A DNA stretch of 58,533 nt from Chlamydiae bacterium RIFCSPLOWO2_12_FULL_49_12. Its GTDB lineage: Bacteria; Chlamydiota; Chlamydiia; Chlamydiales; Rhabdochlamydiaceae. The notes beneath the pieces were generated by a model. That model saw only the letters and a list, made by a program, of their open reading frames with translations, was not told where the DNA came from and searched no databases. The stretch covers positions 8,772-67,304 of the forward strand of contig MGME01000039.1 of NCBI GenBank assembly GCA_001796315.1. Reading direction: 5' to 3'. Each line of letters begins with the position of its first letter. The stretch's first letter is position 1. The position numbers and the translations under genes were made by a program. Positions 1 to 8,696 of this stretch are shown in pieces.

Positions 1-10
1 CAAAGAATCG

Positions 11-1900
11 ATGAAAGCCCATGCGGTGGTCGTCAAGTCTCTTTCCGATTCCTTCGGCGTACATCGCGAGACGCTGCGCCTCTCTTTTGAAGACCAGTTG
101 GCCCTTGCAACCTATTATGTTCATCACAAAGACAATGATCGCGCCTTAAAACTGCTCGAGCCGGAATGGATGCAGCAGGACCCCCAAGCTCTCTTTCTTC
201 TCTTTCACTTGACAGAGAATCGGGAATTTTTGGAACGGGCTGCAAGCATGCGTTTTCCCAAAGCGCAGATTGCCCTCGCTACCCTGCATCTAAAGGGACG
301 CTGCGGGTTGGAGCCGAATCGCTTGTATGCCAAGCAACTCCTGAAAGTGGCAAGCGAAGAAAATGACAAGGAGGCAAAGGAGTTGCTGCAGAAATTAGAA
401 GAGGAGGAAAAAGGCCTCCTCTTTCGTTTTTTCTCTTTTTTCTCTCCGAAAAAAACGGAACCTCAAAAGCCTTTCCCAAGTTCTGAAATAGAGATAGATT
501 CCGTTGCGGCTTGTCCAGAAGAGCCACATGAGATTGAGCCAAAAAGGCCTTTGGATGCACAAGGACAAGATGAAGCGGATGCGGATGAAGAGACGGCAGA
601 ACCCCTTCCCTTCGATGAAGAGAACAAAACTCTTGCTCTCTTTCACCCTTCATCTCAGATCTTAACTCTCCGCGAGCTCGAAAGGGACGCCGCCGCAGGA
701 AAAGGAGAGGCTCACCTTGAGCTTGCCATCCGGTATCAAAAGGGAGAAGAGACTCAAAGAGATCCAGACCGTGCGCGCTCCCACTTACAGAGGGCTGCCA
801 GCGAAGGAAATGAAGAGGCTCTGGGGGTGCTCTGTTTTCAACGCCGCCCGAATCTTCAAGAAGACTCTTTTAACGCAAGTGATGCAATCGACGCTTTAGA
901 TCCCACGAGCGAAGAGGAGAAGACCCAAACCTTAGTCATTACGGGACACGACTTTCTTAAGTCCGGCTCTCTTCTCTATGATCCTGAAGCTGCCATGAAG
1001 TGCTTTCAAAGGGCGAGGCAGAGAGGAAGCATCGAGGCGGTCCATTCCATGGGTCTCTACTATGATAGGATCGCCTTAAAGCCTAATCAGGCATTCAAAC
1101 AATATCAGGAAGCGGCCGATAAGGGCTGTCTCCCCGAAGCCCAGTTTGAGCTCTCTCAATGTCTCTTCTATGGATTGGGATGCAAAAAGGAGATTAAAAA
1201 AGCTCTAAAGTACCTTCAGCTCTCATCCGATCAAAACTTTCCTCCTGCAATAGAGAACCTCTCGCGCTTCTACAAAGAAGGAATCGGAGGAGTGGATCAA
1301 GATGTTAAAAAAGCAGAAGAACTTCTCCTTAAACTTCAGGAGATGGAAGAGATCGTTCCGGGCGATGTGCTCGTTCAACTTGGCGACCTCTATCACAAGG
1401 GATCTCTTTTAGTCGGCCAGAATCTCTCTGAAGCCTTTCGCCTCTTTGAAAAGGGAAGGGAAAAGGGAAGCGTTCTGGCCTATCTTAGGATTGCCGACTC
1501 TTTAAAAGAGAGCAATCCTAAGAAAGCCTTTTCTTTCATTAAAGAGGCGCATCAACTCGAATTGCTCCAAAAGGGAAAACGCCACCTCCTCTTCAGTGAA
1601 GGGATTGCCGCCTACTCTCTCGGCCTCTGTTTTGAAACGGGAGAGCTGTGCGCCAAAGATCCCCAGCTCGCTTTGCATTATTTCCATGAAGGGGCCCTTG
1701 AGGGTTGTGAGGCGGCATGGGAAAAACTCGCCAAAATCTACGAACACGGCGCTCTTTCAACCTCCTTCAGCCTCTCTTTGAAAAAAAGAGAGGGTCTCAG
1801 TAAAAAGATGCGCTCCTTTATTGAAAAATTTCGCGTCAACCGCCAGTTCAACAGAAAAGAGCTGCAAAAAGTCTTCAAAAACCCCCTTTCGGGAGACTAA
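11..1900 (+). CDS. Sel1-repeat (SLR/TPR-like) protein, 5' end open
   Basis: The 629-residue product is a string of roughly 36-residue helical pairs of the Sel1-like type. Examples are AQIALATLHLKG near residue 85, GEAHLELAIRYQKG near 235 and AQFELSQCLFYGLGC near 380, with the usual spacing of A, G and Y positions. A charged, acidic low-complexity linker (residues about 130-205) separates an N-terminal repeat from the main block. Sel1 proteins are scaffolds for protein-protein contacts, and in intracellular bacteria some act on the host; which applies here is not visible. The frame has no stop between base 2 and the ATG at 11, so the true start may lie outside the window. It ends 3 bp before the convergent proS stop. 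Confidence is high for the fold and low for the role. Confidence 0.85.
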   Translation: MKAHAVVVKSLSDSFGVHRETLRLSFEDQLALATYYVHHKDNDRALKLLEPEWMQQDPQALFLLFHLTENREFLERAASMRFPKAQIALATLHLKGRCGLEPNRLYAKQLLKVASEENDKEAKELLQKLEEEEKGLLFRFFSFFSPKKTEPQKPFPSSEIEIDSVAACPEEPHEIEPKRPLDAQGQDEADADEETAEPLPFDEENKTLALFHPSSQILTLRELERDAAAGKGEAHLELAIRYQKGEETQRDPDRARSHLQRAASEGNEEALGVLCFQRRPNLQEDSFNASDAIDALDPTSEEEKTQTLVITGHDFLKSGSLLYDPEAAMKCFQRARQRGSIEAVHSMGLYYDRIALKPNQAFKQYQEAADKGCLPEAQFELSQCLFYGLGCKKEIKKALKYLQLSSDQNFPPAIENLSRFYKEGIGGVDQDVKKAEELLLKLQEMEEIVPGDVLVQLGDLYHKGSLLVGQNLSEAFRLFEKGREKGSVLAYLRIADSLKESNPKKAFSFIKEAHQLELLQKGKRHLLFSEGIAAYSLGLCFETGELCAKDPQLALHYFHEGALEGCEAAWEKLAKIYEHGALSTSFSLSLKKREGLSKKMRSFIEKFRVNRQFNRKELQKVFKNPLSGD

Positions 1901-1903
1901 GGA

Positions 1904-3421
1904 TCAATAAGCTTTGGCAAAAAGGACTCTTTGAGGGCTTTTTCGCCCCGTAAAGATACATCTTCCCTCTTCGGTGCCGCCGTCCAACGGAAGGCAGCGT
2001 AGAGTTACACCCAATTCCTCCTGAATCTTGTCTTCTAAGACAGGATCCTGGCAAAAGTGAACGGAGGCAAAGCCTCCATGGATCTCAGGAGCTTCTCGAT
2101 TTTGAGGCGTGAAAAAAGAGAGAAATTCCTCTTTTTGATCGATTCTTCGAGTGTGCCGGTCTCGGAAAGAGAGCGCTCTTTGAAAAAGAGAGCGCTGGAT
2201 CTCCTCGAAAAGGGAGGGAGCTCTTACGAGGAATTCTTCAGAAGAGAGAGTGAGCGCCTCTTTGTGAGGGCGGTCGCGTCGATAGACGGAAAGAGTGCGG
2301 GACTCCACCTCCCTAGGGCCCACTTCGATGCGCATAGGCACTCCTTTCTTGATCCATCCCCACGTCTTTTCACCGCCGCGTATCTCTTTCTCATCGACAA
2401 AGACGGAAATAAGCGCTCCCTGATAGGTCAAGTGGCGCAATTTTCCAGCCAAAGCATGAGCATAGGAAAGGACGGCGCTTTTACTCTCCTCCTTGTGAAT
2501 GACGGGAAGGATGACAAGCTGCGAGGAGGCAATGCGTGGAGGAAGAATCAATCCGTCATCATCCCCATGCACCATCACGAGGGCGCCGATCATGCGGGTC
2601 GTCAGCCCCCACGATGTCGTCCATGCATACTTTTCCTTTTCGTCTCTGTCAAAAAACCGGATCCCTGCCGCCTTTGCGAAGTTCTGGCCAAGAAAGTGCG
2701 AGGTGCAGCACTGAAGCGCTTTGCGATCCTGCATCATCGCCTCTAAAGTATAGGTCTCAATAGCTCCCGGGAAGCGCTCCCTCTCGCCTTTTTTACCGCG
2801 CATCACGGGGATTGCCAGCACGTCCTCTACAAAGCGCGTGTAAATCTCGAGCATCCGCAGCGTCTCCTCTTCCGCCTCTTCCCCCGTCGCATGCGCGGTA
2901 TGCCCCTCCTGCCACAAAAATTCTGCTGTGCGCAAAAAGAGGCGGGTGCGCATCTCCCAGCGCACCACATTGGCCCACTGGTTGAGAAGAAGAGGCAGGT
3001 CTCTGTAGGAGTGGATCCACCGAGAGAACATCTCGCCAATGATCATCTCGGAGGTGGGCCGGACGATCAGCGGCTCTTCCAACTTTCCCGCGGGGACAAG
3101 CCCTCCCTCTTTTCCTCTCTCCAGGCGGTGGTGCGTGACAACGGCGCACTCTTTGGCAAAGCCTTCGACATGCTCCGCCTCCTTTTCAAAGTAGCTCAAA
3201 GGGATGAAAAGAGGGAAATAGGCATTGAGATGTCCTGTCTCCTTGAACTTCTCATCTAAGATACGCTGTATCTTCTCCCAAAGAGCATATCCCCACGGCT
3301 TGATGACCATGCAGCCCCGGACGGGGGCGTGTTCGGCAAGTTCTGCAAGTTTGACGGCCTCCTGATACCATTCCGCATAGTTCTCCTCTCGTTTGAAAGA
3401 GATGGCTGTCTTCTGGGTCAT
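1904..3421 (-). CDS. proS: Prolyl-tRNA synthetase, archaeal/eukaryote-like short type
   Basis: This enzyme charges tRNA-Pro with proline in the cytosol. The 505-residue length, absence of the large editing insertion found in bacterial-type ProRS, class II motif 2 (RWEMRTR followed by LRTAEFLWQEGHTAHAT) and the C-terminal tyrosine place it in the type 3 (archaeal/eukaryote-like) group. Bacterial-type enzymes are usually about 570 residues. The ATG at 3421 overlaps the stop of the upstream lplA-like gene as ATGA, so the two are translationally coupled. The gene converges on the Sel1 gene with a 3-bp gap. Confidence 0.95.
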   Translation of the reverse strand: MTQKTAISFKREENYAEWYQEAVKLAELAEHAPVRGCMVIKPWGYALWEKIQRILDEKFKETGHLNAYFPLFIPLSYFEKEAEHVEGFAKECAVVTHHRLERGKEGGLVPAGKLEEPLIVRPTSEMIIGEMFSRWIHSYRDLPLLLNQWANVVRWEMRTRLFLRTAEFLWQEGHTAHATGEEAEEETLRMLEIYTRFVEDVLAIPVMRGKKGERERFPGAIETYTLEAMMQDRKALQCCTSHFLGQNFAKAAGIRFFDRDEKEKYAWTTSWGLTTRMIGALVMVHGDDDGLILPPRIASSQLVILPVIHKEESKSAVLSYAHALAGKLRHLTYQGALISVFVDEKEIRGGEKTWGWIKKGVPMRIEVGPREVESRTLSVYRRDRPHKEALTLSSEEFLVRAPSLFEEIQRSLFQRALSFRDRHTRRIDQKEEFLSFFTPQNREAPEIHGGFASVHFCQDPVLEDKIQEELGVTLRCLPLDGGTEEGRCIFTGRKSPQRVLFAKAY

Positions 3422-4152
3422 GTCATCCTCATGAATGCATTGGTAAGAAGTTCTTTGAGCTCTCGTCTAACCTCTCCCTTCTCTTTGGCAGCATTTTTTG
3501 ACTGAAGAAGAGGAAAGGTAGAGGAAAAGATCGCATGGGGAAGGAGGCTCCCTTCAGGCAGCAGCTCCTCAAGGAGTTCAAAATCGGGAAGAGTGAGAGC
3601 GATCGTTCCCTGGTGCAAAAAACCCCCTTTCGTCTTTCTTTGAGCAGCGCCCGCCACCTTTTTTCCTGCGACCACCACATCATATTTCGTCGGCCGCGCC
3701 ATGCAAAACCCGCTGCAAGAAGAAGAGAGCTTTTGCAACGCGAGTTCTGGCAAAACACTCCCTTGCAAAAACTGCTTGACTGCGGCTAGGACTGCCCTGT
3801 TGATCAGGGCATAATTGTGAAGGGTATTTTGAGAATAGAGAGACGAGCGCGCCGGCACGAGCACAGAAAAAGCAAAATCCCACAGATGAAAGACGATGCC
3901 GCCTCCGGTGGGGCGGCGGGCAAGCTCGATTCCCCGGCTCTCTATTCGCTCCATCTTCAATAATTCGCGGGGCTTGAGAAAATAGCCGTAGGTGGCGCTC
4001 TTTTTTTCCCAGTCATAGAAGTGGATCACAGGAGAGCGGCGGTTTGTCAAATCCAAAAGAAGACGCTCATCGAACGCCATATTTTCTTCCGCGCTCCGCT
4101 TCCCGGTGTCCAGCACTTCCCATTCGACTCTAATCCTCTCTTTCCCAGGCAT
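3418..4152 (-). CDS. lplA: Lipoate-protein ligase A-like protein
   Basis: The 244-residue protein of the biotin/lipoate ligase (BPL_LplA_LipB) fold should attach lipoate to E2 subunits of 2-oxoacid dehydrogenases or to GcvH. The sequence shows the RRPTGGGIVFH loop (substrate binding) near residue 80 and the lysine-containing stretch GKKVAGAAQR near 165, with the catalytic lysine expected there. It lacks the C-terminal accessory domain of E. coli LplA, so it may be a transferase of the LipM/LipL kind. A GGAAG ribosome site lies 5 bp before the ATG. The gene is divergent from clpC, the same arrangement as CT285/CT286 in Chlamydia, and overlaps proS by 4 bp. Confidence 0.85.
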   Translation of the reverse strand: MPGKERIRVEWEVLDTGKRSAEENMAFDERLLLDLTNRRSPVIHFYDWEKKSATYGYFLKPRELLKMERIESRGIELARRPTGGGIVFHLWDFAFSVLVPARSSLYSQNTLHNYALINRAVLAAVKQFLQGSVLPELALQKLSSSCSGFCMARPTKYDVVVAGKKVAGAAQRKTKGGFLHQGTIALTLPDFELLEELLPEGSLLPHAIFSSTFPLLQSKNAAKEKGEVRRELKELLTNAFMRMT

Positions 4153-4277
4153 TTAAACTTCCGGATCAGCTTTAGGCTATCCCTTATACCTTAAAGGACG
4201 CTTTATTTGCCAAAAAAGCCTCGTTACCTCACAATTAGGTTGAAGGTCTTTCCTCATCCTTAACGGTATTTGTTCTT

Positions 4278-6806
4278 ATGTTTGACAAGTTCACAAATCG
4301 CGCCAAACAAGTCATCAAACTGGCTAAAAAAGAGGCCCAAAGGCTTAACCATAACTATTTAGGGACCGAGCATGTCCTCTTAGGGCTTCTTAAACTCGGC
4401 CAGGGGATTGCAGTTAATGTGCTGCGCAATCTCAATCTCGACTATGACACCGTCCGTGCTGAAGTGGAGCGTATGGTAGGGTTTGGACCGGAAATTCAAG
4501 TTTACGGCGATCCCGCTCTCACGGGAAAGGTAAAAAAAGTCTTCGAATACGCCAATGAGGAAGCGACCAGCTTAAACCACAACTATGTCGGGACAGAACA
4601 TCTTCTCTTAGCCCTCTTGCGTCAGACCGACGGGGTGGCAGCCCAGATCCTGGAAAACTTAGGCATCAATCTTAAAGATGTCCGCCGAGAGGTGCTCAAG
4701 GAACTCGAATCCTTCAACCTGCAGCTCCCTCCCATAGGAATGGGAGCGGCTCCCGGCGCGGGACCGACGCGCGGAGAGCCGCGCGGAGCCGGCGCTCCGC
4801 CCGGGGCGGAAAAGACCCCTGCCCTGAAAGCCTACGGCTACGATCTGACCGAAATGTGCCGAGAAGGGAAACTCGACCCTGTCATCGGGCGCAAAGCCGA
4901 GGTCGAGCGCCTGATCCTCATCCTCTGCCGCCGCAGAAAGAACAACCCCGTCCTCCTGGGAGAGGCGGGAGTTGGAAAGACGGCCATTGTGGAAGGGCTT
5001 GCCCATGCGATTGTCCGAGGGGATGTCCCCGAAGATCTTGCAAAAAAGAAGCTGATCTCTTTGGATCTCACCTTAATGATCGCAGGGACCAAGTACCGCG
5101 GCCAGTTTGAAGAGCGCATCAAGGCGGTCATGGATGAGATCAAAAAGTCCGGGAACATCCTCCTCTTTATCGATGAGATCCACACCATTGTCGGAGCGGG
5201 CGCAGCGGAAGGGGCCATCGACGCCTCCAACATATTAAAACCCGCCCTTTCCCGCGGGGACCTTCAGTGCATTGGCGCTACCACGCTGGATGAATACCGC
5301 AAACACATTGAAAAGGACGCCGCCCTGGAGCGGCGCTTTCAAAAAGTGATGGTCGCTCCGCCCTCTACCGAGGAGAGTCTCGAGATTTTAAAAGGACTTC
5401 AAGGAAAATATGAGGATCACCACAGCTGCAAATACTCACCCGAAGCCCTAAGAGACGCCGTCTACCTCTCCGACCGCTATATCACGGGACGCTATCTCCC
5501 GGATAAGGCAATCGATCTGATTGACGAAGCGGGAGCCAAGGTCCGCATCGCTGCAACTCCGCAACCCGAAGATATCACAAAGTTTGAGGAAGAGATTGAA
5601 GAGGTGCGTCTCGGAAAAGAAGAGGCCATCGGGAAGCAGGAGTATGAAAAGGCGGCGAAACTGCGCGACAAGGAGAAGACTTTAAGAGAGCGGCTGCAGC
5701 AGCTTCTTCATGAATGGGAGTCCAAAAAGGGCGCCCATGAGGTTGTCGTCACAGCTGAAGATGTTGCACACATTGTCTCCCGTCAAACTGGAATTCCCTT
5801 AACACGTCTCACTCAGGGAGAGACCGAAAAAGTGCTGCAGATGGAAGAGACCTTAAAAGAGAATATCATCGGGCAGGATGAGGCTGTGACAACCGTCTGC
5901 CGTTCCATCCGCCGTTCGCGCGCCGACATTAAAGATCCCTATCGCCCCATTGGAGCCTTCCTTTTCCTTGGCCCCACGGGCGTGGGAAAGACCCTCCTTG
6001 CCAAACAGCTCGCCATTCATATGTTCGGAGGCGAGGATGCCCTCATTCAACTTGACATGTCCGAATACATGGAAAAATTCGCCGTCAGCCGCATGACAGG
6101 TTCTCCTCCCGGCTACGTCGGATATGAAGAGGGAGGCCAGCTGACCGAACGCGTGCGCCAGCGCCCCTATTCGGTCATCCTCTTCGATGAAGTCGAAAAG
6201 GCCCATCCCGATGTGATGAATATTCTTCTACAGATCTTAGAAGAGGGAAGGCTGACCGATGCCTTTGGAAGGAAGATCGACTTCCGCAATACTATTGTGA
6301 TCATGACCTCCAACCTGGGAGCCGATCTGATCCGCCGCTCCACAGAGGTGGGATTTGCTGCCAAGGAGGGTGTCTTAGACTATAAAATCATGCAGGAAAA
6401 GATCGACGGCGCGGTCAAAAAGAGTTTCAAACCCGAATTCATCAACCGCATCGACGGCATTGTCATCTTCAGACCTCTTGATCGCGAGCAGCTCTTGCGC
6501 GTCATCGATCTCGAAGTCAAGAAGGTGCTGCAACGTCTCGCTCGCAAGAAGATGCACCTTGTCCTTGATCAAAAGGCCAAGGAGCTCTTAGTCGAAAAGG
6601 GCTTCAATCCCGAGATGGGCGCGCGCCCCTTGCGCCGCGTCATCGAACAGTATCTGGAAGATCCGCTTGCAGAAAAGATCCTGCTGCACCCCGGCAAGGG
6701 AGGAAGCTGGCTCGTCACTGTCGAAGAGGGAAAGATTGTCTTTGTCGAGCATGCCGAAGAGGCAAATAATCCCTCCGACCATCTTGTGGGCTCTTCAGGA
6801 ACTTAA
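4278..6806 (+). CDS. clpC: ATP-dependent Clp protease ATP-binding subunit ClpC
   Basis: The 842-residue Hsp100 unfoldase feeds substrates to ClpP. Two Clp_N repeats cover residues about 1-145. D1 has Walker A GEAGVGKT near residue 233. A UVR motif ([12 protein letters not shown]) near 455 lies in the middle domain and distinguishes ClpC from ClpA/ClpB. D2 has Walker A GPTGVGKT near 570 and Walker [11 protein letters not shown]. The linker at residues about 155-178 is Gly/Pro/Ala-rich and very GC-rich. The last residues have no obvious extra domain. No strong Shine-Dalgarno is seen before the ATG, and no CIRCE-type heat-shock operator is seen in the 125-bp gap to lplA. Confidence 0.98.
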   Translation: MFDKFTNRAKQVIKLAKKEAQRLNHNYLGTEHVLLGLLKLGQGIAVNVLRNLNLDYDTVRAEVERMVGFGPEIQVYGDPALTGKVKKVFEYANEEATSLNHNYVGTEHLLLALLRQTDGVAAQILENLGINLKDVRREVLKELESFNLQLPPIGMGAAPGAGPTRGEPRGAGAPPGAEKTPALKAYGYDLTEMCREGKLDPVIGRKAEVERLILILCRRRKNNPVLLGEAGVGKTAIVEGLAHAIVRGDVPEDLAKKKLISLDLTLMIAGTKYRGQFEERIKAVMDEIKKSGNILLFIDEIHTIVGAGAAEGAIDASNILKPALSRGDLQCIGATTLDEYRKHIEKDAALERRFQKVMVAPPSTEESLEILKGLQGKYEDHHSCKYSPEALRDAVYLSDRYITGRYLPDKAIDLIDEAGAKVRIAATPQPEDITKFEEEIEEVRLGKEEAIGKQEYEKAAKLRDKEKTLRERLQQLLHEWESKKGAHEVVVTAEDVAHIVSRQTGIPLTRLTQGETEKVLQMEETLKENIIGQDEAVTTVCRSIRRSRADIKDPYRPIGAFLFLGPTGVGKTLLAKQLAIHMFGGEDALIQLDMSEYMEKFAVSRMTGSPPGYVGYEEGGQLTERVRQRPYSVILFDEVEKAHPDVMNILLQILEEGRLTDAFGRKIDFRNTIVIMTSNLGADLIRRSTEVGFAAKEGVLDYKIMQEKIDGAVKKSFKPEFINRIDGIVIFRPLDREQLLRVIDLEVKKVLQRLARKKMHLVLDQKAKELLVEKGFNPEMGARPLRRVIEQYLEDPLAEKILLHPGKGGSWLVTVEEGKIVFVEHAEEANNPSDHLVGSSGT

Positions 6807-6827
6807 ATTGCCGTCTGCGGCTCTAAT

Positions 6828-7457
6828 CTAATGTTTTGCCGTGAACCACTCTCCTGCAAGGCGGGCGACCTCTTCTAAAGCTCCCGGCTCTTGAAAAAGA
6901 TGCGTTGCCTTCGGGACAATGATGATCTTTTTTTCGCACGTGAGGCTCTCTGCCGCCTGCTGGTTCAATTCGATGACCACATCGTCACGCTCCCCCACGA
7001 TGAGAAGAGTCGGCGCCTCCACTTGCTTTAAAAACTCTTTGGCCAGATCGGGGCGCCCTCCTCGAGAAACGACGGTCTGAACCTTCTTTTTCCTTTGGGC
7101 GGCGGCAATCAGGGCTGCAGCTGCGCCCGTACTGGCTCCAAAGAGCGAGATGGCAAGCTCTTTTGTGTCGGGATTTTTTGAGAGCCAGTCAATCAGCAAG
7201 ACAAGTCTTTTTGCAAGCAGGCCGATATCAAAACGATACACTTGCGTCCTGTCATCGATCTCCTCTTCTTCTTCGGTCAAAAGATCTATGAGCAACGTGG
7301 CCAATTTTTGCCGATTCAGCTCCTCTGCCACAAACCGGTTGCGCGGACTCAAACGGCTGCTTCCGCTTCCATGAGCAAAGAGAACGAGGGACCGAGCCCC
7401 TTTAGGAAGAATGAGATCCCCCTTCAAGGTGATCCCGTCAATCTGAACATCCACCAT
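6828..7457 (-). CDS. Small alpha/beta hydrolase (dienelactone hydrolase-like)
   Basis: The 209-residue single-domain serine hydrolase has the oxyanion region FAHGSGSS near residue 28, the nucleophile elbow GASTGA near 105, an acid in GERDDVV near 155 and the catalytic histidine in ATHLF near 185. Proteins of this type are often fused or linked to phosphoribosyltransferases; the substrate is unknown. A GGG-rich ribosome site (TAGAGGGTAGG) precedes the ATG. The gene converges with clpC and is divergent from mnmA. The start region overlaps a longer, unlikely upstream extension of mnmA only marginally. Confidence 0.8.
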   Translation of the reverse strand: MVDVQIDGITLKGDLILPKGARSLVLFAHGSGSSRLSPRNRFVAEELNRQKLATLLIDLLTEEEEEIDDRTQVYRFDIGLLAKRLVLLIDWLSKNPDTKELAISLFGASTGAAAALIAAAQRKKKVQTVVSRGGRPDLAKEFLKQVEAPTLLIVGERDDVVIELNQQAAESLTCEKKIIIVPKATHLFQEPGALEEVARLAGEWFTAKH

Positions 7458-7521
7458 AACCTACCCTCTAAAATCTTTATGACATAGGTGGCGGTTTTCC
7501 TGCATCTTTCCTTTTTCCGCA

Positions 7522-7551
7522 TTGCAAAGCGGCCTCTTATAGAGGTATTCT
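7522..7551 (+). promoter_or_regulatory. Candidate sigma-70-type promoter for mnmA
   Basis: TTGCAA (7522-7527), an 18-bp spacer and TATTCT (7546-7551) resemble -35 and -10 boxes. A transcript starting near 7558 would exclude the upstream ATG at 7488 and fits the GTG start at 7578. This is inferred from sequence only. Confidence 0.5.
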
Positions 7552-7577
7552 ATACCCAAACAACAAGCAAGAAAAAA

Positions 7578-8678
7578 GTGGTGTCAAAAAAAAGAGTTGT
7601 CTTGGGCATGTCCGGAGGAGTGGACTCCTCTGTTGCCGCCCTGCTCCTTCAGGAACAGGGCTACGAGGTCATCGGTCTTTTCATGAAGAACTGGGAAGAG
7701 CTGACAGAGGAGGGCTTTTGTCAGAGCGCTCAGGATTTCGAAGATGTGATCAAAGTCTGTGAAAAACTCAACCTCCCCTATTACTCGGTCAATCTTTCCA
7801 AAGAGTACTGGGATCGGGTCTTTACCCGCTTTTTAGAGGGACTTCAAGCCGGCCGCACTCCCAATCCCGACATCCTTTGCAACCGCGAGATCAAATTTAA
7901 GGCTTTTTTAGAAAAGGCTCTTGCTTTAGATGCCGACTACATCGCCACCGGCCACTATTGCCAAACCCAACACCTCAACAAAACTACCCACCTCTTGCGC
8001 GGAGCCGACCCCGAAAAAGACCAGAGCTACTTCCTCTATTCCATCTCTCAAAGCTCCCTACAAAAGAGCCTCTTTCCCATCGGCCGCTTGGAAAAAAGAG
8101 AGGTGCGCTCTTTGGCACAGAGGCACCGCCTTCCCACTGCAGAAAAGAGAGACAGCACCGGGATCTGCTTCATCGGCAAGCGCCCGTTCGCCCCTTTTTT
8201 AAGCCGCTACATCAAATACTCTCCCGGGATGATAAAAACCCTGGATCACAAAGCGGTTGGAGAACACCGAGGCATCGCCTTCTACACCCTAGGCCAAAGA
8301 AAAGGCTTAAACATCGGAGGAAGCGGGGCTCCCTGGTTTGTCGTCGACAAAGATCGCAGGCAAAACGTCCTTTTTGTCGCCCAGGGCAAAGACCATCCCT
8401 CGCTCTTTTCCCTCTCCTTAACTGCCAATGAGCTCACTTGGCTCGCGGGCTTCCCTCCCTCTTTCCCCATCTCATGCACTGCCAAAGTGCGCTACCGGCA
8501 CAAAGACGTTCCCTGCACGCTCCACGCCCTGGATCAAGACCTTCTTTTGGTCACATTTGAACAGCCCCAGCGGGCGATCACTGAGGGGCAGTCCGTCGTT
8601 TTCTACAAAGGTCCGATTTGTCTCGGAGGAGGGATCATTGAAGGACGCTCAAAATCAGTTGGCAATAAGAGCGGCTAA
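7578..8678 (+). CDS. mnmA: tRNA-specific 2-thiouridylase MnmA
   Basis: This enzyme thiolates U34 of tRNAs for Lys, Glu and Gln in the cytosol, taking sulfur from a relay. The PP-loop GMSGGVDSS is at the N terminus. The two catalytic cysteines lie in PNPDILCN and STGICFIG, followed by the C-terminal beta-barrel part (TLGQRKGL onwards). I chose the GTG at 7578 (or its neighbour at 7581) because the 366-residue product then begins just before the PP-loop like the family. The open frame extends to an ATG at 7488, but that would add 30 residues unlike MnmA and would start upstream of the likely promoter. Chlamydia has mnmA after clpC as well. Confidence 0.95.
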   Translation: MVSKKRVVLGMSGGVDSSVAALLLQEQGYEVIGLFMKNWEELTEEGFCQSAQDFEDVIKVCEKLNLPYYSVNLSKEYWDRVFTRFLEGLQAGRTPNPDILCNREIKFKAFLEKALALDADYIATGHYCQTQHLNKTTHLLRGADPEKDQSYFLYSISQSSLQKSLFPIGRLEKREVRSLAQRHRLPTAEKRDSTGICFIGKRPFAPFLSRYIKYSPGMIKTLDHKAVGEHRGIAFYTLGQRKGLNIGGSGAPWFVVDKDRRQNVLFVAQGKDHPSLFSLSLTANELTWLAGFPPSFPISCTAKVRYRHKDVPCTLHALDQDLLLVTFEQPQRAITEGQSVVFYKGPICLGGGIIEGRSKSVGNKSG

Positions 8679-8696
8679 GAACAAAATGACTTTTGG

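Noticed and set aside
2057-2746. 229-codon plus-strand ORF opposite proS
   Set aside because: It is the antisense frame of a conserved synthetase; the residues show no family motif.
4153-4277. CIRCE-type heat-shock operator before clpC
   Set aside because: The TTAGCACTC-N9-GAGTGCTAA pattern is not present in the gap.
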